64,000 nucleotides of DNA from Paractinoplanes bogorensis (GTDB taxonomy: Bacteria > Actinomycetota > Actinomycetes > Mycobacteriales > Micromonosporaceae), in NCBI RefSeq assembly GCF_018829635.1, contig NZ_JAHKKG010000005.1, positions 682,001 to 746,000 on the forward strand, written 5' to 3'. Positions 32,529 through 42,745 of this stretch are shown here, piece by piece (within the stretch, counting starts at the first letter, position 1; each line of letters opens with the position of its first letter). Under the pieces are notes generated by a model. The model was not told where the DNA came from and did not search any database. It saw nothing but the letters and a program-made list of their open reading frames with translations. The position numbers were made by a program, and so were the translations under genes.

Positions 32529-33382
32529 GAGGTGAACACCGGCGCCCCGCCGAACCGCGCCTCGCCCTGCTTGATCAGGTCGGCGTCCATGGTCACGCCC
32601 CACCGCGGATCGGCCGCGATCCGGGCCGCCTCGTCGGGGCTCAGCACCACCCGGCCGGGCGGGTTGGTGCGCCCGTCGCCGGCCAGGCAGGACGCGACGT
32701 CGACCTGCACGGCCGTGCCGTCGGCCCAGCGCGCGACCACCACCGTGCTCTGCAGGCAGTTGTCGGGCACCTGGGAGACCGACACGTTCGGGGTGGTGCC
32801 GCGCGGCCCGTCGGCCGGCAGCTTCCCGAGCATCATCCGGACCATGCCCGGCCCGGCCCCGCGATCGAGGTACATCTGCACGTAGAGATCTTCGTTACTC
32901 GACACCGCCGCGTGACTCGTCCGTCCGGGCGGGAGTAACTGGGTCAGAAGGTGAAGCATGGCCCCCGTTGTCGCTTTCTTCCGCGGTCCGGCGGCGGAAT
33001 CGGTGCCGCTTGGGATGGCCAAATTACGCTCCGGAGACCGGGTCGTGGGGGGCGTTGCCGTGATCGGCACAGATCCGGGAGACACGGGAGCCTTCTGCGC
33101 CGCCGCCCGCCCGAGCGGCCCGCCCGTCGGCGGTGCCGGCAGCGGCCCGGACTGATCGGCCGGCTCGGCCACCACCGGACGCCGCGGTTCGGAGTGCGCG
33201 GCGAGGCTGCCGGAGAGCAGGATCACCAGCACCCCGGCCGCGCCGGCCCCGGCCACCCCGATGCGGCGGCGCCGACGGGTCCGCCGGCCGGCGCGCACCG
33301 CGGCACCCACCACGTCGCCCAGCGGTGGCGGCCGCTCGCTGTTCAGCTCGGCCCGCATCAATGCCCGGAGGTCTTCGTTCAC
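32525..33382 (-). CDS. Single-pass membrane protein paired with the ECF sigma factor
   Basis: A 285-residue protein. Residues 1-35 are a cytosolic charged segment (MNEDLRALMRAEL), then RRTRRRRR, a single membrane helix (about 41-62) and a large external part rich in proline and alanine followed by a folded C-terminal domain. The topology and the ATGA coupling to the sigma gene suggest an anti-sigma-like regulator, but there is no recognisable zinc anti-sigma motif. GTG 33382 with a GGGAAGGG ribosome binding site was chosen. Experimental support is needed for an anti-sigma role; I rate it as inference. Confidence 0.65.
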   Translation of the reverse strand: MNEDLRALMRAELNSERPPPLGDVVGAAVRAGRRTRRRRRIGVAGAGAAGVLVILLSGSLAAHSEPRRPVVAEPADQSGPLPAPPTGGPLGRAAAQKAPVSPGSVPITATPPTTRSPERNLAIPSGTDSAAGPRKKATTGAMLHLLTQLLPPGRTSHAAVSSNEDLYVQMYLDRGAGPGMVRMMLGKLPADGPRGTTPNVSVSQVPDNCLQSTVVVARWADGTAVQVDVASCLAGDGRTNPPGRVVLSPDEAARIAADPRWGVTMDADLIKQGEARFGGAPVFTS

Positions 33383-33429
33383 AGAAATGCCCTTCCCGCA
33401 CCCATTACGAGCAAAGACGTAGCGGCGGA

Positions 33430-34650
33430 TCAGTTCGGTGACCGCTGTGGTGAAACCGGGCTCAGGGCCGCCTTGATCGGGGCCAGCTTGGCCGCGGCCT
33501 CGGCCACCTCGGCCTCCGGGTCGCTGTCCCAGACGATGCCGCCGCCGGCCCAGGCGTGCAGGCGGGCACCGTCGGCGGCGACCGTGCGGATGGTCAGGCC
33601 CAGGTCGAGGTGGCCGGGGCCGATCCAGCCGACGGCGGCCATGCTGACGCCACGGCCGACCGGTTCGAGCCGGGCGATCTCGCCCAGCGCGGCGATCTTG
33701 GGGGCGCCGGTGACCGAGCCGCCGGGCATCAGGGCGCGCAGCAGGCCGGCCAGGTCGAGCCGGCCGGCGATCGGCGCCGACACGACCGACTCGGCCTGCC
33801 AGAGTCCGGACCACCGGCGTACGGCGAAAAGGTCTTGAACCTCGACCGGACCGACCCCGGGCAGACGGGCCAGGTCGTTGCGGGACAGGTCGACGATCAT
33901 CACGTGCTCGGCGCGTTCCTTGGCCGAGGCGAGCAGCTCGCGGCGACCGGCGGCGGTGGCCGGACGGGTGCCCTTGATCGGGCGGGTGATGATCCGACCG
34001 TCGCGCACCTCGACCAGCGTCTCGGGCGACGCGGTGGCCAGAGCCCAGCCGGAACCGGCCAGAACGCCGCCGTAGCGCGCACCCGGCAACGCGGCCACCC
34101 GGCCCAGGGCCGGAAGGGGATCTCCCGTGTACGGCGCGCTGGTGTGCCCCACGACGTTGACCTGATAGACGTCACCGCGCCCGATCGCCTGCCGGACCTC
34201 CGACACCGCCGCGGCGTGCTCGTGCGGGGTCCACGACGGCGTCCACTCCCCCAGCGCGAAGTCTGAGGAAAATCCGGGCTCTGTCGGCCCAGAGTCGTGG
34301 GCATAGACAACTGCATAGACGTCCGGGATCGACGGCACCGGACTGGCCGCCCCGAGCGGCGCCCCGGCCATCACGGAACCGGCATCGGCCGACACGTAGA
34401 GTGCCGCTCCACAGATCGAGCCAGCGCCGGTCGGACAGACCTGGGTGGCCGTTCGGCCAATGTTTCGCACGCCCAGTCCGTTGTCCTCGAGGTACCCGGA
34501 GACAAGCTCTGCGGGGTCACCACCGTCGCCCAGGAACCACTGGAAGCTTGCTGACGCTCGGTGACGGCCCAGGCAGGACGCCGGAGCGGCCGGCGGGCGA
34601 GCGAAAGGGGGTGTCGGATAGTGGCCGATCGACCGGCTTCCGTGGACCAT
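33430..34650 (-). CDS. pabB: Chorismate-binding enzyme, aminodeoxychorismate synthase component I-like
   Basis: About 406 residues. The C-terminal chorismate-binding domain is complete: QAIGRGDVYQVN, GSGWALATASPE, TRPIKGTRPA, MIVDLSRNDL, MPGGSVTGAPKIAA and WAGGGIVWDSD. The short, poorly conserved N-terminal part fits PabB (folate branch) better than anthranilate synthase TrpE. No glutamine amidotransferase partner is next to it. The start is uncertain: ATG 34650 is used, but the first 45 residues are not family-like. Divergent from the DUF5999 gene. Confidence 0.78.
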   Translation of the reverse strand: MVHGSRSIGHYPTPPFARPPAAPASCLGRHRASASFQWFLGDGGDPAELVSGYLEDNGLGVRNIGRTATQVCPTGAGSICGAALYVSADAGSVMAGAPLGAASPVPSIPDVYAVVYAHDSGPTEPGFSSDFALGEWTPSWTPHEHAAAVSEVRQAIGRGDVYQVNVVGHTSAPYTGDPLPALGRVAALPGARYGGVLAGSGWALATASPETLVEVRDGRIITRPIKGTRPATAAGRRELLASAKERAEHVMIVDLSRNDLARLPGVGPVEVQDLFAVRRWSGLWQAESVVSAPIAGRLDLAGLLRALMPGGSVTGAPKIAALGEIARLEPVGRGVSMAAVGWIGPGHLDLGLTIRTVAADGARLHAWAGGGIVWDSDPEAEVAEAAAKLAPIKAALSPVSPQRSPN

Positions 34651-34775
34651 CGGATACGAGGATTCTGTCAATGGCGACACCGTCACCCGCTCGATCCGTT
34701 GTCGTTCGATTTGAGGTAACGTCCGTCACCGTCGTTGTGAGTCATCACACAACCCCCCGACCGGAGCAACACACA

Positions 34776-34976
34776 ATGTGCCAGCACCTGAACCCCTGTC
34801 CCAGCGCAGACGCCATCGACCGGGAAGCCGCCAAGACCGTGGCGACCTGCCGCGAGCAAGGCTGGAGCCTGCTCTGCAACGGTGTCATCGTCTTCGAGGA
34901 CACCGGCGAGATCCTGCCCGACGGCACCATGATCGAGCCACACCGGGGACCCGCCCGGCACGCTCTCGCGGCCTGA
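34776..34976 (+). CDS. DUF5999 small protein
   Basis: A 66-residue protein very typical of the actinobacterial DUF5999 family: MCQHLNPCPSADAIDREAAK at the start, then EQGWSLLCNGVIVFEDTGEI and LPDGTMIEPHR. The N-terminal cysteines and histidine might bind metal. No function has been assigned. The ATG at 34776 begins the family consensus and CCGGAGC lies about 9 bases upstream. The longer frame from 34401 is a shadow across the PabB gene. Confidence 0.85.
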   Translation: MCQHLNPCPSADAIDREAAKTVATCREQGWSLLCNGVIVFEDTGEILPDGTMIEPHRGPARHALAA

Positions 34977-35081
34977 CCTGAGAGGCCCCTGAGAGGCCGT
35001 TGAGAGAGCCCGGAACGCGGCGGCGCCGAAACCCGACTCAGCTACCGAGCGTAGTCGAACGATACCCCCGCCGACCCGGGC

Positions 35082-35111
35082 GAGGCGCGCCCAGCGGGCC
35101 GGACGCGCCTC
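35082..35111 (-). terminator. Probable terminator hairpin after gcvP
   Basis: GAGGCGCG (35082-35089) and CGCGCCTC (35104-35111) form a perfect 8-bp GC stem with a 14-nt loop, 8 bases past the gcvP stop. It is placed to terminate gcvP, possibly in both directions given the convergent DUF5999 gene. No T tract. Confidence 0.45.
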
Positions 35112-35119
35112 ACGTGACC

Positions 35120-37924
<2,805 letters not shown>

Positions 37925-37982
37925 GAGACGGCTCCTAAGAGAGGTCGACTAATCGGCCTCCCCCTCTGTCACGCCGCGGGCA

Positions 37983-38092
37983 AGCGGATGCTCCAGAGTC
38001 GTCTGCCCACGCGGTCCTTTTGCCTGAGAGGTTCCGGGGAGGATTTGCCCCTTCGGCGCCGAGATGAACCCTCGGTCTCTCCCGCATGGCTG
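37983..38092 (-). promoter_or_regulatory. Glycine riboswitch (single aptamer) in the gcvP leader
   Basis: On the minus-strand transcript the leader reads GCGGGAGAGACCG, then GGCGCCGAAGGGGCAA, CCTCTCAGGCAAAAGGACCG, and a terminal CTCTGGAGC, which is the conserved core of the glycine aptamer in correct order. One aptamer is visible, not the tandem form. The leader ends about 60 bases before the gcvP start. In this family glycine binding turns on the glycine cleavage genes. Boundaries are approximate. Confidence 0.92.
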
Positions 38093-38133
38093 GCACCCAA
38101 CCTACCAGCGATCATGGAAGGGGCCGCTATCTC

Positions 38134-38139
38134 TAGGGT
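38134..38139 (+). promoter_or_regulatory. -10 box TAGGGT, leaderless start of the aldo/keto reductase
   Basis: TAGGGT ends 6 nt before the GTG at 38146. No Shine-Dalgarno sequence is needed for a leaderless mRNA. The spacing is the same as for other boxes in this window (11266, 40799, 43211). Confidence 0.45.
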
Positions 38140-38145
38140 GGGGTT

Positions 38146-39141
38146 GTGACCTACACCCCCGCGGGCGACCGCTACGACACCATGCCCTACCGGCGGACCG
38201 GGCGAAGCGGGCTCAAGCTGCCCGTCATCTCGCTCGGGCTGTGGCACAACTTCGGCCACGAGCGTCCCTGGCAGCGCCAGCGCGACATCGTGCGCCGCGC
38301 GTTCGACCTCGGCGTCACCCACTTCGACCTGGCCAACAACTACGGCCCGCCGCCCGGCAGCGCCGAGGAGAACTTCGGCCGGATCCTCGGCACCGACCTC
38401 AAGGCGTACCGCGACGAGATCGTCGTGTCGACCAAGGCCGGCTACGACATGTGGCCCGGCCCGTACGGCGACTTCGGCTCCCGCAAATACCTGGTCAGCT
38501 CGCTCGACCAGTCGCTGAAGCGGCTCGGCCTCGACTACGTCGACATCTTCTACCACCACCGGCCCGACCCGGAGACCCCGCTCGAGGAGACCATGGGCGC
38601 CCTCGACGCCGTGGTCCGCGCGGGCAAGGCCCAGTACGTCGGCCTGTCCAACTACAACTCGGAGCAGACGGCGGCCGCCGCGGCCATTCTGCGCGAGCTG
38701 GGCACACCGCTGCTCATCCACCAGCCGTCCTATTCGATCCTCAACCGCTGGATCGAGAAGGACAACCTGCTCGACACCCTGTCCTCCGCCGGAGCGGGTT
38801 GCATCGCCTACAGCCCGCTGCAGCAGGGCCTGCTGACCGACCGCTATCTCGGTGGCATTCCCGACGACTCCCGGGTCCGCACGAGCCGTTTCCTCAACGA
38901 GGACGCCCTCGACAACCAGACCCTCGGACGCATTCACGCGCTCAACGACATCGCCAAGCGCCGCAACCAGTCCCTGGCCCAGATGGCCCTCGCCTGGGCG
39001 CTGCGCGACGAGCGCATGACCAGCGTCATCATCGGCGCCAGCAGTGTCGAACAGCTCGAGAACAACGTCGCCACCATCGCCCACCTGGCCCTTTCCGAGG
39101 CCGAGACCGGCGATATCGACGGGACTGTTCTCGACCTCTGA
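38146..39141 (+). CDS. Aldo/keto reductase (YghZ/MgrA type)
   Basis: A 331-residue NADPH-dependent reductase in the AKR14-like group. The catalytic tetrad is visible as D in THFDLANNYG together with its tyrosine, lysine in VSTKAGYDMW and histidine in DIFYHHRPD; the cofactor-binding end is VIIGASSVEQLENNV. E. coli YghZ reduces methylglyoxal and L-glyceraldehyde 3-phosphate; a similar role is likely but unproven. Divergent from gcvP. Leaderless GTG start. The nucleotidyltransferase gene begins 14 bases after the stop. Confidence 0.9.
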   Translation: MTYTPAGDRYDTMPYRRTGRSGLKLPVISLGLWHNFGHERPWQRQRDIVRRAFDLGVTHFDLANNYGPPPGSAEENFGRILGTDLKAYRDEIVVSTKAGYDMWPGPYGDFGSRKYLVSSLDQSLKRLGLDYVDIFYHHRPDPETPLEETMGALDAVVRAGKAQYVGLSNYNSEQTAAAAAILRELGTPLLIHQPSYSILNRWIEKDNLLDTLSSAGAGCIAYSPLQQGLLTDRYLGGIPDDSRVRTSRFLNEDALDNQTLGRIHALNDIAKRRNQSLAQMALAWALRDERMTSVIIGASSVEQLENNVATIAHLALSEAETGDIDGTVLDL

Positions 39142-39143
39142 CC

Positions 39144-39149
39144 TATCGT
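39144..39149 (+). promoter_or_regulatory. -10 box TATCGT before the first RlaP-like gene
   Basis: TATCGT ends 6 nt before the ATG at 39156, in the 14-base gap after the aldo/keto reductase. It would let the nucleotidyltransferase pair be transcribed leaderless, apart from the reductase. Confidence 0.4.
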
Positions 39150-39155
39150 CACCGC

Positions 39156-39818
39156 ATGATCGAACACACGATCCTCGGCGTCGTGGTCGGTTCCCGGGCC
39201 TACGGACTCTCCGGCCCCGATTCCGACCACGACCGCCGGGGCGTGTTCGCCGCACCGACCCGCGCGTTCTGGAGCCTCGACAAACCGCCCACCAATTTCG
39301 ACGGCCCGCTCCCCGAACAGTTCTCGTGGGAGATCGAACGCTTCTGCACGCTCGCCCTGCAGGCCAATCCGACCGTCCTCGAAGTGCTCTGGTCGCCGCT
39401 GGTGGAAACGCAGACCTGGGCCGGTTCGGAACTGTTGTCCGTGCGGCACGCCTTCCTCTCGCGAAAGGTCGCTTCCACGTACGGCGAATACGCGCGCGAC
39501 CAGCTCACCAAGGTCGCGTCCCGCCGCGAACGCACCGGCGAGACCAACTGGAAACAGGCCATGCACATGATCCGGCTGCTGATGGCCGGCGCCCACGTCC
39601 TTTCCACCGGCGAAGTGCTGGTCGACGTCACCCACACCCGCGAACCCCTGCTCGCCATCCGGCGCGGCGACCTTTCCTGGGACGCGGTCGTCGACCAGGC
39701 CACCACATTGCAGGCCGCCCTCTCCGCCGCCGCGACGACCACGGCCCTGCCCGCCGATCCGGATCGCGACACCATCAATCAACTGCTTTCCCGCGTACGG
39801 GAAAAGGGGCTGGAATGA
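39156..39818 (+). CDS. RlaP-like nucleotidyltransferase (DNA polymerase beta superfamily), first copy
   Basis: A 220-residue nucleotidyltransferase. The Pol-beta motif is GSRAYGLSGPDSDHDRRG (about 12-29), where the D-x-D pair binds metal, and a later helical region (NWKQAMHMIRLLMAGAHVL) is typical of the PF10127-type family first noted near RNA-ligase genes. Family members may repair or modify RNA ends by nucleotide transfer. The next gene encodes a diverged paralogue and overlaps by ATGA. No RNA ligase gene is next to them here, so the physiological role is open. Confidence 0.75.
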   Translation: MIEHTILGVVVGSRAYGLSGPDSDHDRRGVFAAPTRAFWSLDKPPTNFDGPLPEQFSWEIERFCTLALQANPTVLEVLWSPLVETQTWAGSELLSVRHAFLSRKVASTYGEYARDQLTKVASRRERTGETNWKQAMHMIRLLMAGAHVLSTGEVLVDVTHTREPLLAIRRGDLSWDAVVDQATTLQAALSAAATTTALPADPDRDTINQLLSRVREKGLE

Positions 39819-40567
39819 CGACCACCGTGCCCACCTGGTCGGCCGAAGTCGTGGCCGAACTCCCCTATCCGGTCGTGTTCGCCACAGTCAGCGGTGCCCA
39901 CCTCTACGGATTCGCGTCGGTCGACTCCGACCTCGACCTGCGCGCCGCCCACATCCTGCCCGCGGCCGAAGTGGTCGGCCTGCACACCGGCCCCGAAACG
40001 GTCTCGAACTCGGGAATCCGCGACGGCGTGGAACTCGACGTCGTCTCCCACGACCTGCGCAAATTCGCCCGCCTGCTGAACAGCCGCAACGGCTACGTCC
40101 TCGAGCAGTTGCTGTCCCCGCTGGTCGTCACCACCACTCCCCTGCACGCTGCGCTGGTGGAATTGGCGCCGTCGTTCATCACGTCCGGGCACGCCCACCA
40201 CTACCTGGGGTTCGCCACCTCGCAGGAGAAGCTGTTCACCCAGACCGGCGGACTCAAGCCGGCCCTGTACTGGTTGCGCGTCCTGCTGACCGGCATCCAC
40301 CTGATGCGTACCGGTTCCCTCGAGACAGATCTGGGGCTGCTCGGGTCGTCGCTGCCCTATGTGCGGTCGCTGATCGACCTGAAGCGCTCGGCCGAGAAGG
40401 GCCCGTTCCCGTCTGATCTGGAAACGCAGCTCCGCTCGGACGCGGCCGCATTGCGCATCGAGCTGGAATCGGCGCGGGACAGTTCCGCCCTCCCCGCACA
40501 TCCGCCGGCCGAGGCGGTCGAAGCGCTGCACGATCTGGTGGTCCGGACCCGGCTCGCCACCGCCTGA
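39815..40567 (+). CDS. RlaP-like nucleotidyltransferase, second copy
   Basis: A 250-residue relative of the preceding protein. The motif is VSGAHLYGFASVDSDLDLRA (about 26-45), with D-x-D, and the helical part includes KPALYWLRVLLTGIHLMRTG. Also conserved is EAHLDVVSHDL-like sequence, VELDVVSHDLRKFARLL, which gives the third acidic residue. ATG 39815 overlaps the previous stop, so the two are co-translated and may act together, perhaps as a heteromer. The active-site acidic residues are kept in both copies. Confidence 0.75.
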   Translation: MTTTVPTWSAEVVAELPYPVVFATVSGAHLYGFASVDSDLDLRAAHILPAAEVVGLHTGPETVSNSGIRDGVELDVVSHDLRKFARLLNSRNGYVLEQLLSPLVVTTTPLHAALVELAPSFITSGHAHHYLGFATSQEKLFTQTGGLKPALYWLRVLLTGIHLMRTGSLETDLGLLGSSLPYVRSLIDLKRSAEKGPFPSDLETQLRSDAAALRIELESARDSSALPAHPPAEAVEALHDLVVRTRLATA

Positions 40568-40750
40568 GCGTCGCGTCATGGGTTCGCCGTCGGTCGGGCG
40601 GTGCGCTTTGGGTTCGCGTCCGGTGTTTGGCTCGCCATCAGACGGGCGTCGTATCTCGATACCGGGGGTGAATGGTTGACGGCCTCACGGCGTACGGGAA
40701 ACGGTGTTGTGCTCGTCGCCTTTGGATTTTGTGGTGTGCGGCTCCGCCGC

Positions 40751-40765
40751 TAAGGCATCCTAGGA
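40751..40765. repeat. Dispersed intergenic motif, copy B
   Basis: TAAGGCATCCTAGGA here is identical to 23160-23174. Both copies lie in non-coding DNA 46-80 bases before a start codon and follow a T/G-rich stretch and a GC-rich stem (here GCGGC/GCCGC). A related core, CCTAGGATGCTAG, occurs at 29617-29629 but overlaps a gene end. Confidence 0.4.
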
Positions 40766-40798
40766 GGCTAGGAGTTATGTTTGCGGCGGGTGTCGGTT

Positions 40799-40804
40799 TA
40801 CCCT
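40799..40804 (+). promoter_or_regulatory. -10 box TACCCT, leaderless
   Basis: TACCCT ends exactly 6 nt before the ATG at 40811. No Shine-Dalgarno sequence is present between. Confidence 0.4.
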
Positions 40805-40810
40805 GATCAC

Positions 40811-41152
40811 ATGTCCGCCGCTGTTCGTACGCCTGTTCACCTCGCCCGGCCCCACCGGCCGGTGCTCGTGGCGGGCACGCTGACGGAATTGCGCGGCCCG
40901 ACGAGCGGATTCGTCGAGCTGCCGTTGCGCCTTTGGTGGGGCCCGCAGCGCGCATTCGATCTGAGCGAGCCGACAATGCTCACCTGGATGTACGAGAACG
41001 TGCTGCGCGAGGCCATTCGCGTCGAGGAACTGCGCGAGCATCTGCACGGCCCGACCCTGATCCGGGTGTGGGGCGAGCTCAACCTCCCCCGCGGCGTGCG
41101 CCTGGCCTGGGAAGCACGTCACCCCCGCCTGCGGCTCCCCGTAACTGTCTAG
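40811..41152 (+). CDS. Conserved actinobacterial protein of unknown function
   Basis: A 113-residue protein of a type widespread in actinomycetes and occasionally labelled transcriptional regulator without evidence. Recognisable segments are RPHRPVLVAGTLTELRGP, ELPLRLWWGP, a helix (LTWMYENVLREAIRVEELREHL) and LIRVWGELNLPRGVRLAWE. No helix-turn-helix or catalytic motif is evident. The ATG at 40811 fits a leaderless -10 box. The last few codons overlap the start of a patch of 36-38 bp tandem repeats. Confidence 0.65.
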   Translation: MSAAVRTPVHLARPHRPVLVAGTLTELRGPTSGFVELPLRLWWGPQRAFDLSEPTMLTWMYENVLREAIRVEELREHLHGPTLIRVWGELNLPRGVRLAWEARHPRLRLPVTV

Positions 41153-41286
41153 TTCAGTTCGTCACCCGGCGCCCCCGCCTGGTTGTCCAGCTCAGCGCGT
41201 GACCCGGCGCCTCCCCTGGCTGTCCAGTTCAGCGCGTGACTCAGCGCCTCCCTGGCTGTCCAGCTCAGCTGGTCACCCAGCGCCGG
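41146..41286. repeat. Four tandem repeats of 36-38 bp
   Basis: Units start at 41146, 41184, 41221 and 41257, each beginning TGTC(T/C)AG(T/C)TCAG and containing G(T/A)C(A/C)C(C/G)GCGCC-type sequence. The fourth unit is the 3' end of the DUF1801 gene, including its stop codon, so the array looks like a gene end copied three more times by slippage. The units differ by several substitutions, so the array is not very recent. Confidence 0.7.
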
Positions 41287-41639
41287 ACCAGTTCCTTGAC
41301 CTCGGCTTCGTGCTCGGCCACGAACTCGAGGCCGGGAAAGTCGACGACGGCCCGATCCGGGGCGGGCCAGGTCATCAGGCCGGACGGGTCGTCGAAGGTG
41401 AAGCCGGCGCTGTCGGCCCGGACCTTCGCGCCGCGATGGAAGATCAGCTGCAGCCGGCCGCGGGGCTGCAGACGAAACGTCACCCGGTCCTCGCCGTCGT
41501 AGCGGAAGCTCGGCGCGTTCCACTTGATGTGCTCGCTGATCCCCGGGTCGGCGGCCAGGATCACCGCCCGGAGCCGCAGCACGCCGTCCTTGAGCGGGTG
41601 CTGCAGGTCAGCCAGATACTCTTCGACGTCCGCCGGCAA
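41265..41639 (-). CDS. DUF1801 domain protein, start uncertain
   Basis: The DUF1801/YdhG-like domain covers nearly the whole frame: LPADVEEYLADLQHPLKDGV, then AADPGISEHIKWNAPSF, DRVTFRLQPRGRLQLIFHRG and the C-terminal LVRRWVTS. No ATG or GTG precedes the domain at a sensible distance; TTG 41639 is the nearest candidate start and gives 124 residues. Just upstream the sequence switches to a relic of another gene on the opposite strand, so the original start may have been lost. The function of the family is unknown. Confidence 0.6.
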   Translation of the reverse strand: MPADVEEYLADLQHPLKDGVLRLRAVILAADPGISEHIKWNAPSFRYDGEDRVTFRLQPRGRLQLIFHRGAKVRADSAGFTFDDPSGLMTWPAPDRAVVDFPGLEFVAEHEAEVKELVRRWVTS

Positions 41640-41669
41640 TCGGGGGCTCCCACCTGGTCGGATGGACTT

Positions 41670-42116
41670 GCATCGGTTTACCAGCTCATTCGCGCCATGC
41701 GGCGCTCCCAGGCACTGGCGGCACTGGACGCGATCATGAGCCTGGGGTGGGACACACGCTACTTCTCCTCCGACTCCCGGTGGGGGTCCCGGGCTGGAGA
41801 TGGCGGCCGGGGTGTTCGGGCGGGCCTTCGACCACGAGTCGGTGATGAGCCCATGCCGAGACGACGTCTTCGCGGGCAGCGTGAACGAGCCCGCGTTCAC
41901 CGGCGGCGACGGCTTCCTGGAGGCCACCGTCGTCCTGCGGCGGCACACCGGCTACGACCGCTGGCATTGCGGCGAGGTCGACCAGCCCGACGGCGATGAC
42001 CGACAGCGCCGGGTGGTTGTTCCCGATGCTGCTCGACGAAACCGGCCACGAGTGCGGGCGCTTCGCCGAGGCCTGCAACAAGACCGAGATTTTCGCCCAC
42101 ACGCCGCTCACCGCCA
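41670..42116 (+). pseudogene. Decayed gene of an unnamed family (RWHCGE relic 1)
   Basis: Three frames must be joined. The first reads QLIRAMRRSQALAALDAIMS and ends near FSSDSRWG; after a frameshift near 41787 comes PGLEMAAGVF, then GRAFDHESVMSPCRDDVFAG and GYDRWHCGEVDQPDGDD; after a second shift near 41995, WLFPMLLDETGHECGRFAEA and IFAHTPLTA. The segments are in an order shared with a second relic at 52718-53026, which proves the joins. Frameshifts and a missing 5' end show that it is not functional. The family itself I cannot name. Confidence 0.6.
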
Positions 42117-42226
42117 CCATCGGTGTCCGCGACCGCGATGCTGAGCAGGACCGCGCTGGTGAGGTGGGCGACAAACGACGATGTGGAGATCAGCGTAGGC
42201 CGTCGACAGCAACGACGGCATGGCGT

Positions 42227-42676
42227 TCACTTGGCGAGACGCGTCATCAGCCGGCCCATGAGGGTTTTCGCCCACGGGTGGTACCGGGTGTTCTGGAACG
42301 CCGTCACGGTCCAGGTGGATCCGTCACGGCGCAGGACCGTGGTGTTGGTCGAGAGCCGCTTGGCCGACGGTGTCGCCCGGTTCCTCTGCCACCGCATGAT
42401 GATTCCGGCCCGCTGGACGACGACCGCGGTGTCGGGGTCGGGGAAGTGCACGGCACGTTCGACCACGGCCAGCCGGGAACCCTTCATGATTCCGGCGAAG
42501 AGGGGCTGGTGACCGTCGGCGATCTCCTGCCGCCCGGTCATGACAGTGCCGTCGAACGCCACGTAGGTCGCGTCCGCCGCATGAAGAGCGGCGTACGCGT
42601 CGGCGTCGCCGTCACGCCAGCAGGATTCGAGGGCGGTCAGCAGATCGAGGACGTCCGGGTGGGCGGTGGTGGTCAT
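42227..42676 (-). CDS. SgcJ/EcaC-like SnoaL-fold protein
   Basis: A 149-residue protein with an NTF2/SnoaL-like cone fold: LLTALESCWRDGDADAYAAL at the start, YVAFDGTVMTGRQEIADGHQ in the middle and RRDGSTWTVTAFQNTRYHP at the end. This matches the SgcJ/EcaC family, small proteins found with oxidoreductases or in antibiotic clusters, whose biochemical role is not settled. Divergent from the MarR gene with 69 bases between starts and a 7-bp inverted repeat; MarR control is likely. Confidence 0.78.
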   Translation of the reverse strand: MTTTAHPDVLDLLTALESCWRDGDADAYAALHAADATYVAFDGTVMTGRQEIADGHQPLFAGIMKGSRLAVVERAVHFPDPDTAVVVQRAGIIMRWQRNRATPSAKRLSTNTTVLRRDGSTWTVTAFQNTRYHPWAKTLMGRLMTRLAK

Positions 42677-42693
42677 CGGGCGCTCCTGATTTA

Positions 42694-42731
42694 CTTAGAT
42701 CCAGCGTACTAATTACTACGGCGAATCTAAG
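42694..42731. promoter_or_regulatory. Inverted repeat between the SgcJ-like and MarR genes
   Basis: CTTAGAT (42694-42700) and ATCTAAG (42725-42731) flank an AT-rich 24-bp centre (CTAATTACTA). The site sits in the divergent promoter region of a MarR regulator, where its operator would be expected. Confidence 0.45.
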
Positions 42732-42745
42732 CATTGGACGTACGA

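Noticed and set aside
34978..34998. Two copies of CTGAGAGGCC with 11-base period after the DUF5999 gene
   Set aside because: Too short and degenerate to call a repeat with a function; probably chance in GC-rich sequence.
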